Origin: Maratus speciosus
Taxonomy: Eukaryota > Arthropoda > Arachnida > Araneae > Salticidae
Length of the DNA stretch: 64,000 nt
Assembly (NCBI GenBank): GCA_963932465.1
Contig: OZ010787.1
Span: forward strand, 19,361,936 to 19,425,935
Reading direction: 5' to 3'
The notes under the pieces are model-generated. The model was not told the DNA's origin. It made no database searches and was given only the letters and a program-made list of their open reading frames with translations. Each line of letters begins with the position of its first letter. Position 1 is the first letter of the stretch. Of the stretch, positions 1-11,977 are shown piece after piece. A program made the position numbers and the translations under genes.

Positions 1-1540
1 ATATCCACAGACGTTGGGTAATGCTGCTGTAACACTCCTTCGTGTATATTTCTACTGCTTGTGTATGATAAGGTAAGCAGAGTAATGCAGTGGAATTAAT
101 GGAATCTATTCAGCCCTCTAGTATCTTTACCAAAATTGCATCCAGTTACTGCATAGTGATTGGGAGTTCTGTTCCTACAACATTTAGGTATTTCATCTTT
201 GAGTATGCCATCCTTTACTCTACCTCTTGCATTTTTTATGTGCTGATAAACTTGTTGTTTAATGTGATGGCGATAGTCAGCGAAATTGCGATAAGAATTT
301 GCTCTCGATGTGAAAAGCTACCATTGTCCTAAATAATTTTTGTTAGTATTTGTTTTTGAAGTTTTCTGTGATGTTTAGTAGCCGAGTACTTTCCCATAAA
401 TTTTTAGATCAAATTTTTAGATGTGGATTATATTTAGTGTAAACCATCCTACGGCGTAAACTTGGATTACATACTTTGTGAGTGAACCAGACTCTGATGG
501 TCAATCAGTGGTTATATAAAGGTGAATAATTTTATGCGCCTTTGTGAACCATCTTGTGTAGGACAAGTGTCTTGGGTTCCTATTCGTTAATTCTTCTGAG
601 CAATACCTTGATGAAATAACCTTCCAAATGTCTAGCAGGCATTTCTGGTATGTGCTGAGTACCCTTTTCTCGATTTCAGGAAATAATGTTTGAAAATTAC
701 TCTCTACAGCTTCAGAAATTGAAATAAGAAGGGAATAAGCACATGGACAAAGATTTTCCTATTTGTCTGGTGAATCCCTGTGGGTTAGAATCTAATTTTT
801 ACCAACGATCTTGTCTAAAAAATGATGCAGGAAAAATTCACTGGACTTGGTGGTGGCATATGATCAATTGTAATGGTTCATTCTAAACATGTCCCTCGCT
901 GAATGGATGACAACGACTAACAGAATTATCCGCCTTCAAATGAGCATTCACTGCCCATCAGAGTCTCTACGTTCACTCAGAAAGTACTATGTTATCCAAG
1001 TTTGGCCTCAGGATAGTTTACAATCAAATGTTATCCACAGCTAAAGAAGGGATCTAAAAACTCATGGGAAATTACTCGGCTACTAAATAACACATAAAAT
1101 GGAATAAAACTACTACTAAAAAAGGTTATTTAGGACAATGGTTGCTCTGCATACGCAGAGGAAATTCTTAATTCAATGCTCTCTGAAGATTTCCATCACA
1201 TTAAACAGCTAGCTGCTCAGCACGTAATAGTTGAAAGATGAGAGTAAATGATAGCATAAGAAAATCTGAAATATCAACAATCAAATTTGAAGCGGATAAT
1301 TATATAAATCTAATTCATTGGAAAAGTGTTGTGGTAACAGAACCTCTAATCAATATGCATTTATCGGATGCAATCTTAGTGGAGATAATAGATGGCTGAA
1401 TAGATTACATTAATATCATCCGCACTGCATTACACTGTTTGTCTTCTCTTACACAAAAAGTAGAAAAATACGTAAAGGAGATCACAGCAGCAGCATCCAA
1501 AGTCTGTCGATCCAAAGAAGAGCTGTACTAGGTTGATACA
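1..1540. mobile_element. Decayed palindromic DNA-transposon remnant (left part cut by window edge)
   Basis: The two halves are imperfect inverted copies: bases 330-530 match the reverse complement of about 930-1140, and bases 1-130 match the reverse complement of about 1380-1510. Both arms encode the same decayed peptide. The + strand near 1320-1536 reads VVTEPLINMHLSD, then a stop, then TQKVEKYVKEITAAASKVC. The - strand near 1-90 reads LPYHTQAVE. From memory, HTQAVER-type peptides recur in unnamed arthropod and cnidarian repeat proteins. No terminal repeats or target duplication were found because the left end is outside the window. Confidence 0.55.
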
Positions 1541-2090
1541 TAGAAAACTTAGGCCAGTCTTTGATAAAAAAAAAAATCCGAATTCAATGTATAAATAAAA
1601 CATTGAGTTGAGTTCAAATAGTAGGGTGGTCGAGCTATGCACTGTTGTGACATGAAATGCAGCCACCTCCACGTGGTACCTCCTAGGTAGTTTTGAAAGC
1701 AACTAGGTAAGAGCGGTATTCTAAACAACAATTATTTGTGTGACACAACAGAGTGGCAACGCCTTTTATTCACCAAAAGCTGTCAGTTTTGTTCCAGTTA
1801 TACAGAACAAAGATATCGTTTTAGCGTTTAAATATGTTAAGTCATTAATAATAAAGGTTTAAATAACACTTTTAAATAATAAAAATCTCTATAGAATTTT
1901 TTTTAATTTTTTGAAAAAATGTCAAATTTTACCCAAAATTTCAACTTTTGGACCAAAAGCGCAGACTCAAGACATTTGTTTTCAGCGGTAATATTGCACG
2001 CAGATGATGTACTAGTATAAAGGCAACTTTTGGCACCTACCCGTTTTTGATTGTAAAAAATTAATTTTTTTCTCTCCACCCTACTAGAGA
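1541..2090. other. Unassigned AT-rich sequence
   Basis: No convincing coding frame, terminal repeat or tandem array was seen. The short - strand open frames here have biased, non-protein-like composition. It may be more of the flanking decayed transposons. Confidence 0.4.
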
Positions 2091-2093
2091 ACC

Positions 2094-2400
2094 CAATAAG
2101 GTTTGTAAATTAAAGAAGGCCCTATATGGATTAAAGCAAGCAGCAAGAGCATGGTACTCAAACATTAGTGAAACACTAATAGAATAAAAATTGAAACAGA
2201 GCAATGCTGATAACTGCTTATTTATAAGAAAAGAAGGGGAAAACACGGTTTATATAGCAGTATATGTCGATGACATTCTCATTGCAGGAAAAGATGAAGA
2301 TATAAACGATATAATAGATAAACTAAAATCTAAGTATGCACTTGAAGATTTAGGTCAAATTTCCAATTACCTTGGGATAAAAATACAAAAAGCTCACAAC
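2094..2400 (+). pseudogene. Copia-type reverse transcriptase fragment
   Basis: The frame from 2094 reads [20 protein letters not shown], then an in-frame stop near 2187, then continues from 2191 with NADNCLFIRK and the catalytic YVDDILIAGKDED, followed by LEDLGQISNYLGIKI. These are the consecutive RT palm and connection motifs of Ty1/copia polyproteins. Only about 100 residues remain. The gag, protease, integrase and RNase H regions are absent and no LTRs flank it. It is a dead fragment, and it is divergent from the full copia element at 48368-58219 (that copy reads YVDDIVIFGKTQK). Confidence 0.88.
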
Positions 2401-2587
2401 TATAGATGGAATTACCCTTGCCGATGTTGGATTCCAGATAGATTACGGATAAACATAAATACAAGGTAAGCCAATTTTATCTTACCTATGCTTTGTTTTT
2501 ATATTGAGAAATAAATAATTAACCTCTGAGGAAAACGAACTTCATGCAGGTATTGTTAGAAAAGTTAAAATACTACTAACCGTAATG

Positions 2588-2644
2588 ACCTATAATCTGC
2601 ACAACCTGTGGTCCCAAGCTGTGCGGATTAGAGGGAGTTGACTG
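2588..2644. repeat. Fragment of a pogo/Tigger-like MITE end
   Basis: The segment ends GAGTTGACTG followed by TA, as does the right end of the complete MITE at 4919-5488. Upstream it contains the same kind of 'ATAATCTGCACAA' subterminal sequence. The matching left end was not found, so this is a truncated copy. Confidence 0.55.
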
Positions 2645-2658
2645 TAGTATATATACAT

Positions 2659-4885
2659 TAGGGTGTCCCAAAAAATTGAAAGTCGTTTTATTTTTTCGCA
2701 TACCCTCTCATTTTTTTCCTTTTATGTCAAAACAATTGTAAATAAAGTTTCATGTAATTTGGACCACGGGAACCTGAGCCGACTTGTATCTGAATGTCTC
2801 AGTCAGTACTTGTGCACTTAGCGAGCGAACGCTGACACATGTCACCCTGTCACGTGTTTGTAGCGGAGCACCCAGCAGTTGCAAATGGAAAAGATGAAAC
2901 AAAACAAAAAAAGAAAGGTTTTGGAATGCTTGTGACAATGCGCAACCCGTGAAGAAACAGTGCAAAACCTGTGAAACGTGTTAGTACCAGTTTAACCAGG
3001 ACAGCGCACATCTATGTGTCAATGTACGTATAATTCCAAGTTAGTCTTTTGTTAGTAAATGTCTGGATCGTTTTTAATCAGTGAGCAGAACATGGCAGTG
3101 GAATTGTGTAGTTCTAAAAAAGTGATATTTTTAATAGAGAAAATTAAACATCAAATAATGGGTTCAAAACTTCCGTCTAATGGACAAGTTCTCGCAGTTT
3201 TGTTTTACAATATTTGAGAAGAGAATTTAATTGTTACTGAAAATGCAAATATCGCTATTCGTGAAAGTATTATTATTTGGGAAAAGGCACACATGCCTAA
3301 TAAATCGTTGCCAAATTGGGTGAGGAAGCTTGTTAATATGTATCAAGTTTGTAGAGACTTACAAAAAATGCAAAGAAATTACTAGACGTATTCAAGCGGT
3401 GGCAACAGGAATTTGTAACTATTTTAGAGCTTTTCTTTGCTTGCTGCCATCATGTATGCGATCTGGTATTAAAGGCTGTATTCGAAATGAGCATTAAACA
3501 AGTGACAACAAGTCCCGATATTACACTCTTTAAAAGCACAAAGGGAATTGGAAGAACATCTATCCAACTAAAATACAGTGCTATGGAGAAACAGTGGAAT
3601 TGTTCTAACCCATATCTGAACTTGGCAATTTGCTTGAATTTTACCACTCAACTTTAAAATGTTATGATCAGAGAGGACTATCAAGAGCTGATCAAAATTT
3701 CTGCCATATTTTTAGGTGGAGATGCAGAAAAAAAATTAAATCAGACCTCTGGGTGGTATGTACCAAGCTAGATGCATGTTCCGAGCGGTTTACTCCCTAA
3801 AACTCTCGTTATTTAGTTCTCATCTGAAATGAAACGCCAAGGATAAGAAATCACTGTTAACCATCTGCTTCTTTATCGTGAAAATCTATGTTAAACATGG
3901 CTTCAATACATTTTGGCAGTTAAAGAGCCCTAAAAAAATTTGTGCTTTTTGAAATCTTTGAAAATCTACAAAAATGTGAATGAAGAATTTCTCCAGCATT
4001 TATGGTATTTGACTGATGAAATAGCAGCATTAGCACTTTTTGATGATGATGATGTTGACAAAGAAACAAAATTAAAAATGATGACAAATTTACATAGAGA
4101 AAATTTCTCAACCCGCGAAAAAAAATAATTCCATCGAAGGAAGAAAGAGGTTCAATGTATGGCGAGTTTCATATATTGATTTTGTAATTGTTTATTTAGT
4201 TATTCATTTATATCACGTGATTGTTACCTGTTCTTTTTTTTTTTACAGAAAAAAGCATAGATGATCTCATATCTGTCAAAAGCCATTCATTGTTTTCTAG
4301 ACTCAAAATTTATGATAATTTTAAAGAGTCTGTAGATAAGCTTTTTCTCTACATCCATAATTACCTTTTCCCCCTACAGAGTCCCTCTTCATGGGAGAAT
4401 AATGCTTCGTTTCCTGACGCGAAAAAGACGATCTCAATGCTCAGAGCAATGAACAATACAGCTGAAAGAGTGGTAAAATTCATGCAGGATTTTCATGATT
4501 TAATAACGGTGACAGAGGAACAAAAACAATTTCCGTTATGCTGCGTACAAGAACACACGAAGGTCTATCCTGACTGTAAAAAGAAAACATTGAAATGAAA
4601 ATAAGTTCAGTAATGTTTCTTTTACTATAATATGTTAATAAATATCTTCTTTGGAAAAAATAATGTTTTATTAACCAAAGAAACATACATTTTACAATCT
4701 TCCCATAGTATTCCCCATACAAGTTTTCATGTTCAAGTTTGAACGAAAGTCGGCACGGGTTACCGTTATCTGATTGCAATAATATTTTTTATTTATGTTT
4801 CTGAGGTGAAATAAAAAAAAAATAGAGGGTATGCGTATTTGATTTTGCAAAAAAAATTTTTTACCTTTTATCCTGGGACACCCTA
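2659..4885 (+). mobile_element. DNA transposon of an unnamed family, TAGGGTGTCCC termini
   Basis: The ends are inverted: TAGGGTGTCCCAAAA at the left and TCCTGGGACACCCTA at the right, with TA at each edge consistent with a TA target. The GGGTATGCG subterminal sequence is also inverted (about 2695 and 4830). The interior holds a decayed transposase-like frame. The element sits between the MITE fragment at 2588-2644 and a TA microsatellite. It shares its coding family with the element at 6797-9447. Confidence 0.75.
3060..4598 (+). pseudogene. Decayed transposase-like ORF (unnamed DYxELIxxAIIFLGG / NxTAERxV family)
   Basis: The reading starts near ATG 3060 (MSGSFLISEQNMAVELCSS). It continues with stops and frame changes through 'LPSNGQVLAVLFYN' and 'IIIWEKAHMPNK' (about 3170-3310), 'REDYQELIKISAIFLGG' (about 3670-3720), and 'VNEEFLQHLWYLTDEIAALALFDDDDVD' type sequence near 3976-4060. 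It ends with 'NNTAERVVKFMQDF' and 'VQEHTKVYPDCKKKTLK', stopping at 4596-4598. The order of blocks matches the copy at 7851-8667. From memory, proteins with these blocks recur in arthropod and hydra genomes without a named function. That they are transposases is inferred from the inverted-repeat element around them. Confidence 0.65.

Positions 4886-4887
<2 letters not shown>

Positions 4888-4918
<31 letters not shown>
4888..4918. repeat. TA microsatellite
   Basis: Uninterrupted TA dinucleotides separate the transposon ending at 4885 from the MITE beginning at 4919. It is a natural hotspot for TA-targeting elements. Confidence 0.9.
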
Positions 4919-5488
4919 CAGTCAACTCTATGAAATCTGCCGATGTATAATCTGCAAATGTCTGTTATCCGCACTACACGTTGGAATGTAAACAATGAAA
5001 ATTATCATTAGCAGTTAAGCTCAAAAAGCTAAATTTGGTATATATTTTTACAGCTGTCAATTTTCCGATGAATAAATGTTTAAATATAAATTGGATATAA
5101 ATATTTAAATTTCCTTGAATAACAAAATTTTATCTTTGAGCAAGAAGTAATGAGTGTTCGTTCATAGACTACAGAAAAAAACTTTTGACAATAAACCAAA
5201 ACTGAAACTACCATCGTGTTGTGCTAATGTTTAAAATAATGAATAATCAGTAAAATTTGTATTGTATATAATTTAACTTTTCTGTAATTTAAATTTTATT
5301 TAATCTTACTTATTTTAAATATATTAAACCAATGTTGCAGTGTTTTTCTTTTCCATTGTAATTGTAATTTTTGTACAGTTGTTTCTAATTTATAGTCAGA
5401 CTTTGAAAAATAAAATGTAAACAAACGGATGATCTATAATCCACAAAACCCTCTGTCCCTAAGTATGCAGATTTCAGAGAGTTGACTG
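4919..5488. mobile_element. pogo/Tigger-like MITE
   Basis: Terminal inverted repeats CAGTCAACTCTATGAAATC (left) and GATTTCAGAGAGTTGACTG (right) differ by about one base. TA flanks both ends (4917-4918 and 5489-5490). The 570-bp interior has no coding capacity. Subterminal 'ATAATCTGC' and 'CTATAATCC' motifs near both ends may be transposase-binding repeats. Confidence 0.85.
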
Positions 5489-5490
5489 TA

Positions 5491-6100
5491 TATATATTGT
5501 CTAAGTTCAAAAAATTTCTATGAACATTTGAAACTCTTATGCACTTTATTTAATCTTTATTATTAATTTATTAAAATGCTAAATTAATCTTATAGAAGGT
5601 CTTTTCTGTTTTTATTCAATGTTGCCCTTCCAGAAAAATTACTGCTACAAGAAAACGCATATTTTTCAGATCTCCTAGTTTTAGGAAAAAAAGTGTGCAA
5701 AATATGCAAGTAAATATTGTATCTTAATTTCTTAAATTTTCTAAACACTCTTAATGTAAAATTCTTATTTGCTCCCAGCAGTATACAGTTGCAAGATCAG
5801 AGCTGTCCTTCAAGGATGGGAGGGAGGAGGGTGACAGGTATGGTTGGGTAGTAATTTTCCCTAAAGAATTGGTTGCAAAATGCCTAATATGTTGGCTGAT
5901 TTTTAGAAAATCTATACAATTCTTGCGAAAGTGGCCTATGCATATTTACCAAATGGGAGCTCAATCAGAAGTACAGTTTGGGAGTAAGAGACACAGACAC
6001 ACACACACACACACACAAATCACGAATGCAGTACTTTCCTTGCACTATATGCAGTGTAAAAATGTAGGCCTTTCTTCTTAACTCTACACCTCCTAACATA
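5491..6100. other. Non-repetitive AT-rich spacer with a CA microsatellite
   Basis: No gene or terminal repeat was recognised. A (CA)n tract lies at about 5996-6016. The short open frames across it are by-products of the dinucleotide repeat. Confidence 0.5.
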
Positions 6101-6727
6101 CAGGGGTGTATCAATAAGTTTTTGCCCTCACATAGAAATAGAGTGAAATTTATGAAATTGCTACATTGCATTAGTCCTTTTCTATATAGTCACCGTGCAC
6201 AGTAACACATTTCTCCAAATGGTATTTCAAAGAGATGGGAGAGGATGTATTCCAGAATTCGCGATAGTAGACCCAAAGGGGGGCATTTTTCTAACTTTTG
6301 CCAACCCCCACATGTGACATATTGTTGCAAAGGCCTATGACCACTTATTCCTGCTGTGCACCTCCCGAGACCCAACCCCCAAATTTGCTCCCCGGGGGCA
6401 TGAATGATGTCCACAAAATTTAGAAAAGTGCCCCGAGAGAGCAAATTTGGAGGGAGGGGCTCGTGAGGTGCATAGCATGAATAAGTGGTCACAGGCCTTT
6501 CCAACAATATGTCACATGTGGGGGTCGGCAGAAGTTAGAAAAATGCCTCCCTTTGTGTCTATTATCACACTTCTTGAAATACATCCTCACCCTCTCTTTG
6601 AAATACCATTTCCAGAAATGTGTTACTGTGCATGGTGACTATATAGAAAAGGACTAATACAATGTAGCAATTTAATAAATTTTACTTTATTGGTATGTGA
6701 GGGCAAAAATTTATTGATACACCCTCA
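6101..6727. mobile_element. Foldback MITE with ~290-bp inverted arms
   Basis: It is flanked by TA (6099-6100 and 6728-6729). The left end reads CAGGGGTGTATCAATAAG and the right end reads TTTATTGATACACCCTCA. The inversion runs almost to the centre: 6101-6395 pairs with about 6435-6727, leaving a unique core of about 40 bases around 6396-6434. The mariner-like GGGTGTATCAATAA terminus and TA target suggest a Tc1/mariner-mobilised element. There is no coding capacity. Confidence 0.88.
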
Positions 6728-6796
6728 TAAACATTATTAATGTAAATTGTGTACTTTGTATTAAAATTGTACATTCCTCTGTATTTTTATATATAT

Positions 6797-9447
6797 TAGG
6801 GTGGTCCTTAAAAAATTAACTTTTAAATTTTCTATGGGGCACCCTCTTATTTTGTTCTATGTATAAAATAAAAACTTCCATAAAAATTTCGAAATTTTAA
6901 AACATTTTTTAAGGGTTGCTACCAAGGTTTGCATGTTTGAAAAAAATTAAAAATTGACATATTTTGTAATCTAATAATATATTATTAACGCAAATACATA
7001 GTCATTGCCAAATTGAATCATGGTATGATATTAGGCTGTAAAACCTGTCATTTCTTTCAAGTTTCAACATATTTACACAGTCTATTGTCCAAACACAGAC
7101 AGGAGTATATTTCATGTCTACACTCTATTTCACCTCAACTTGGTAGCATTGTGAAAGGTAGGGAATCTAGCATTCCGCCTTGAAAAATAGCTCTCCATTT
7201 TTCTAAAAATCTTAAATCGCTAAAAGGCATAGGAATTTATAAGATAAAGTTTATAAATTATAGAATTTTATTTTCTATATTCGTAAAATGTCGTACTAAA
7301 TGGACGTATTCGTATCCAAAGCAGAGCACAAAACTTAAAAAAAGAGTTTTCGATAAGCGTTCTTTTGACTGTTCAGTGAGATTGCAAAATTTAGAAGACA
7401 TTTCAGGATCTGAAACTGTAGACAGATTATCCATTATTGTGTTAGGTAAAGGTACTGACCATTTAACTAGCTGTTCCAAAACTTCAATCAGGAGCAGGTG
7501 AGGCAATAGCTTCTGCTGTTAACGAAACACAGGAGTTGTGGGGATTACAAGCAATTAAAATATATCACTTTTGATATAATCTTTGTTAATACACGATTAT
7601 CAAGAGAAGCTTATGCTCTTAGGGATTAGAGTATGAGCAAAGAAATGATTTGGCTTGCCTGCATCACATCCTTGAAATTATGCTTGAGGAAGTTGTTGTT
7701 AAGGCTCTCGGGGTTCAAAGCGGACCAGACATACTGTTATTCAAATGATTTAAAATTTCGTGGATGTCTATCGATTATGGCATATTTTAGACTCCCATAA
7801 CTGACAACTTAATCAATGAAAATAAAATTACACATAATGCGTCAGAAATTATGGAATTTTCTCAAATTCATCTTAACAATTTTCAACCAAGGGACGATTA
7901 CAAGGAACTGATAGAGCTTGCCATCATTTTCTTAGTAGGAGTACCCGAAAGTGGTGTATTCATTATAGCCCCAGGTGGATTACATCGGGTTCCATGGATG
8001 TTGAAGGCCATATACTTGCTCAAGATTTATTTATTTAGAAATTAGTTTAAACTCTCAAAGCAGGAAGAATATGGAGTTCGTCAAGTTTGCTCGTTTATGG
8101 TGAAAATCTACATTCACAGCTGGTATCAGGCCCAATGATTTATTGCTCCTGAAGAACTTGGAAAATGTAAATGAAATCATTCCTTTGTGTGCTTTGAAGA
8201 AGTTCCTAGGACATTTCTGTGCTTCACAGAAGATCTAGTTGCTTTTGCATTTTTCGATGATAATGTCTTTGAAAGTAAAAGCAAAATGGTGCAATCTTTG
8301 AAAAATGAAGATAATTATGAAATTTTGAAACGTACACATGCTGATCCTGATGTCATTCTCCAAAATGACTTTCAAGATTTTCTAACAAGCAGCACTCTAA
8401 GTTTTTTTTTAAATTATCGATTTATATTCAGACTTTTTTGAAACAGATGTGATTAATTGGAATGAAAATGAATCATACAAGACATGTAGGGCACTAACGA
8501 CTTCAGTCAAAGTTGTTAATGATGTAGCCGAAAGTGGGGTAGCACTGATGGATGAATACAATAAACTTGATATAAAAGATAAAGAACAAAAACAGTTTTT
8601 CAAGGATGTGATGATGGCAATTGAAATAATTTCTATTCTGTTCCAGAAGGGTACAAGCTTCTCTTGATAATCCGGTATTAACAAAGGTTACATCAAAACT
8701 CATACATTTTACGTGCTCGGTACTCCCTACAACTCCAATATTTTGTTAACAGCTATTGCCTCACCTGTACCTGATTGAAGTTTTGGAACAACTGTTCTTT
8801 TAACTAAAACAATAATGGGTAATCTGTCTATAGTTTTAGATCCTGAAACGTCTTCTAAAATTTTGCAATCCCAGTGAACGCTTGCCGAAAACTCTTCTTT
8901 TAAGTTTTGGGCTCTGCTTGTTCAGCTTCTGATAAGAATACGTCCATTTAGTATGACATTTTACGAATATCAAAAAATCAAATTCTGTAATTTATAAACA
9001 TTATCTTATAATTTTTTACGCATTTTAGCTAGTTAAGATTTAAAAAATAGGAGAGCTATTTTTCAAGGCGGAATGTTAGATTCTCTACCTTTCAGAATGC
9101 TGCCAGTTTGAGGTGAAACAGAGTGTAGGCATGAAATATTCCTGTCTGTGTTTGGACAATAGACTGTGTAAATATGTTGAAACTTGAAAGAAATGACAGT
9201 CTTTACAGCCTAATATCATACCATGATTCAATTTGGCAATGACTATGGATTTGCGTTAATAATATATTATTAGATTACAAAATATGTCAAGTTTTAATTT
9301 TTTTTAAACATGCAAACCTTGGTAGCGACCCTTTAAAAATTTTTTTAAATTTTGAATTTTTTGTGGAAGTCTTTATTTTATACATAGAACAAAATAGGAG
9401 GGTGCCCCATAGAAAATTTTAAAGTTCATTGTTTAAGGACCAGCCTA
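6797..9447 (+). mobile_element. Long-arm palindromic relative of the 2659-4885 transposon
   Basis: The ends are TAGGGTGGTCCTTAAA and TTTAAGGACCAGCCTA, with TA inside an AT-rich repeat. The inverted arms are about 850-900 bp: 6797-7700 against about 8590-9447, for example GGCACCCTCTTATTTTG against its inverted match near 9390-9408. The unique core carries a decayed transposase-like frame. The right arm contains the 3' coding end, so the left arm is an inverted duplicate of that end in place of a normal 5' end. Confidence 0.8.
7851..8667 (+). pseudogene. Decayed transposase-like ORF, unnamed family
   Basis: The blocks occur in the same order as in the copy at 3060-4598. They are 'RDDYKELIELAIIFLVG' then 'PGGLHRVPWMLKAIYLLKIY' (about 7891-8035), 'GHFC...FFDDNVFESKSKM' near 8210-8290 after frame changes, and 'VVNDVAESGVALMDEYNKL' with 'KDKEQKQFFKDV' (8512-8610). 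Several stops and frameshifts make it non-functional. The last block lies in the right palindrome arm, so an inverted copy of it exists on the - strand near 7600-7700. Function is inferred only from its position inside an inverted-repeat element. Confidence 0.65.
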
Positions 9448-9571
9448 ATATATATATATATATTTTTAATTTTCTGATTTGTTTTGTTTTTGATTTTCTT
9501 TCTTTTTTCTTGACCAAAAAAAAAAAAAAATCCAGTTATGAATAATAAGGATTTTTTTTTTCATATTATAG

Positions 9572-9963
9572 GATAGATAGAATATGGATGATGAATCAAA
9601 TCTGCTTATGGTTGATGCGCTGCTAGGACGTGACGATAATATCAAGAAAATACTACTTACACAAATTAAAAGGCTAAAGAGAAACAACTCTGTACTAGAT
9701 AATTTGACTACTGAAGAATATAAATCTATGCTTTTCCTATTAATGGATCAGGTTGGTGAAGACGAATTTAAGAATATAATTAAACAAGAGAAAATATACT
9801 TACGGCGAAAATTAGATGAGATTCTTTTGAAAGATAATAACTCTCTACTTATTGAATTACTCGGCACAATGAAAATGTATAAAAAGTTAAAAACATTATC
9901 CACATGCCGTCATGTACATGAGAAGGCTCCACAGAAGAAACTTAATCATATCGAAGGAGTTTG
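9572..9963 (+). CDS. CASP8-like: Exon 1 of a caspase-8/Dredd-like gene (first coding exon)
   Basis: Translation starts at ATG 9584. An in-frame TAG six bases upstream (9578-9580) supports this start. A polypyrimidine tract and AG at 9570-9571 suggest the exon begins at 9572, with untranslated exon sequence further upstream. The 126 complete codons begin MDDESNLLMVDALLGRDD and include TTEEYKSMLFLLMDQVGEDE. This is a charged, helical region that could be a divergent first death-effector fold, though no clear RxDL motif is visible. The donor is TTTG|GTAAGA after base 9963. Two leftover bases (TG) join the G that opens exon 2 to make Trp. Coding-quality composition and exact phase agreement argue it is real. 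The DED assignment is inference. Confidence 0.72.
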
Positions 9964-11719
9964 GTAAGAATTTTGGTATTTAAATATTTTCTTCATTTCA
10001 TTTCTTTCAGTAGTTTTTTATTCAATTTATTTATTCTAATGTATATATATATATTTTTTTTGTAGTTTAGTAGTATTTGACTGGTAGTTGTTTTTATCTG
10101 TCATGATTTAAATTAATGCGTATTTAAAAAATTATTAACAGTCCTTTTAGTTTTATTTAAAACAGTTAAGAAATGAATTATCCCTTAAGAAATTCATATC
10201 TTCGTCTATTGTGAAAGTAAATAAGAATTTGAGAATCTAGGCAGAATCTTGCATAAGTAATATATGCATATTTCTCCTTACCTGCGCATCATTCTATTGA
10301 ATCAGTTTAAAATGAGTGAAAGGGACACTTTAAACATAAGTAGCTCATCAACAAAACAATGTATAATTATAGGTTTTACATAATATTAAGGCTTACATGA
10401 ATCTCTATGTGTCACATAATTTTTATGTATTTTCATTAGTATTTTCTTGGTTTATATATATATATTCCTATTTGCCATAGACAAGCAGTAGAAATGAAAA
10501 TTATTTTTTCAGCTGTGTATCACTCTGCCTACAAATTTGACACTAATATCGCAATAGATGAATGCCGAATATTTACAACAGTTCAGAGCTCAAGTGCGGC
10601 ACTTTCTCTCTCCTCTTGCAAAACAGAGTACAAGGGTAATTTGATAAGAATAACAAAGCACTAGTTGCCAAATCTAAGAACCAATGATGATTCTTAAATG
10701 ACAGACCAATTCTCTGCTCTGGGTAAATGTGAAGCATCTCCAAGGCTCAAAATCTACTGATGCAAACTGAAACGATACTCCAGTTTGTGAAATTATGGCA
10801 AATATTTCTCTGGTTTGTGAAGTTATGGTAAATATCATTCCAGTTTGTGCAATTATTAGAACATATTGTTAAAATTCCTGAAAAACGTTAATATTTCCAT
10901 TCCGGTTCCAGTTCATTAAAAAAATTGTATAGAACATGCGGTGATGCACTTAATATCACTGTGATAAGTCACCACCCATACCCATGGTTGTGAAGCGATT
11001 GTGATAGTTCATACTCCAAGTGAATAACTACAAGGCAGATGACTGAACTCTCCCTGACGTGTTATTTTCTGACCTCACTGAAGACTGAACAACGTGTGGG
11101 AAGGTAGTTGTTGGTTTGTCTGTTGTGCTATCTTTTTTGTGATCTTCCTTTGAATAGATGAATTTCCGGCATCAGATTTAATAGTCACGCATGACCAATG
11201 ATGTGGGAAGGGTAAATACCTAGCAGGTAGGTATTTATTTTTTTGGTATATACCCGGGTAAATACCCAAAAAGTGGGTATTTTCATATTTTGCTGTAGAA
11301 TATCAGGATCTTGAAAAAATTCTTGAAATCATAGGTTAAAATGTTTCAAATATGATAGCATCTTTCAGTTTAATTAAAGAAAAATACGTACATGTTGTCC
11401 GATTGAGTGGCCTTGCAAATCTTTTCCTTTCATTATTTTTTTAAACAAATGTAATTGATATTGTGAGGACTATCGAACAAAGGAATCATTTACATGCAAT
11501 GTTCAGTTGGGTTCTAGATTAAGAAAAAGTATCCTTCTTCTGAATATTTTTTAACATAAAAAAATAAGAACTTATAATACCAAAGTCTCAAAATACCAAA
11601 AAAAGACACTTCTTATATACTACACTATAATATGAAGCTGCCACTACCCAACCATATGGAGAAATGAGTAGGTGTACTGGGATACATTAATGTGCACTAA
11701 AGAACTAATAAGATGCATT
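9964..11719. other. Intron 1, proximal part: no gene seen
   Basis: AT-rich intron sequence. A short tandem repeat of about 30 bp occurs 2.7 times at 10782-10858 (unit like CCAGTTTGTGAAATTATGG). A T-rich TATA microsatellite lies near 10040 and another near 10456. Around 11210-11275 there is a cluster of GGGTAAATACC-type inverted motifs of unknown meaning. Confidence 0.5.
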
Positions 11720-11724
11720 AACCC

Positions 11725-11977
11725 TGTTCGATATGATGGACTCTAGACGTTTAATTTTTTTTTTACTTGATTTTATTCACACGTAAAAACTGCACAAGAC
11801 ACTTACACAAACATAAATTTCACAAATTTGAATAGATTGCAAATCATAATTAATATCCATCGCGTAGTTTGGATGGAGTGGTTTGACATACGTGTTGATG
11901 CTTTGATGATCAACAGCTTAATTACCTTTTTTACAGACTGCTCGCTAGGGGAGCTCATTATACTTCGGAACGGAACA
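11725..11977 (-). repeat. 3' LTR of the BEL/Pao element
   Basis: It matches the copy at 18413-18666 across its whole length, including TTCACACGTAAAAACTGC. On the - strand it starts TGTTCCG. The outer edge abuts TSD AACCC. Confidence 0.95.

Noticed and set aside
6190..6638. Open frames of 105 and 63 codons on opposite strands with similar peptides
   Set aside because: They are mirror translations of the two arms of the foldback MITE, not genes.
10471..10520. Sequence ACAAGCAGTAGAAATG resembling the left-edge palindrome peptide region
   Set aside because: The similarity is too short and no flanking blocks in the right order were found.
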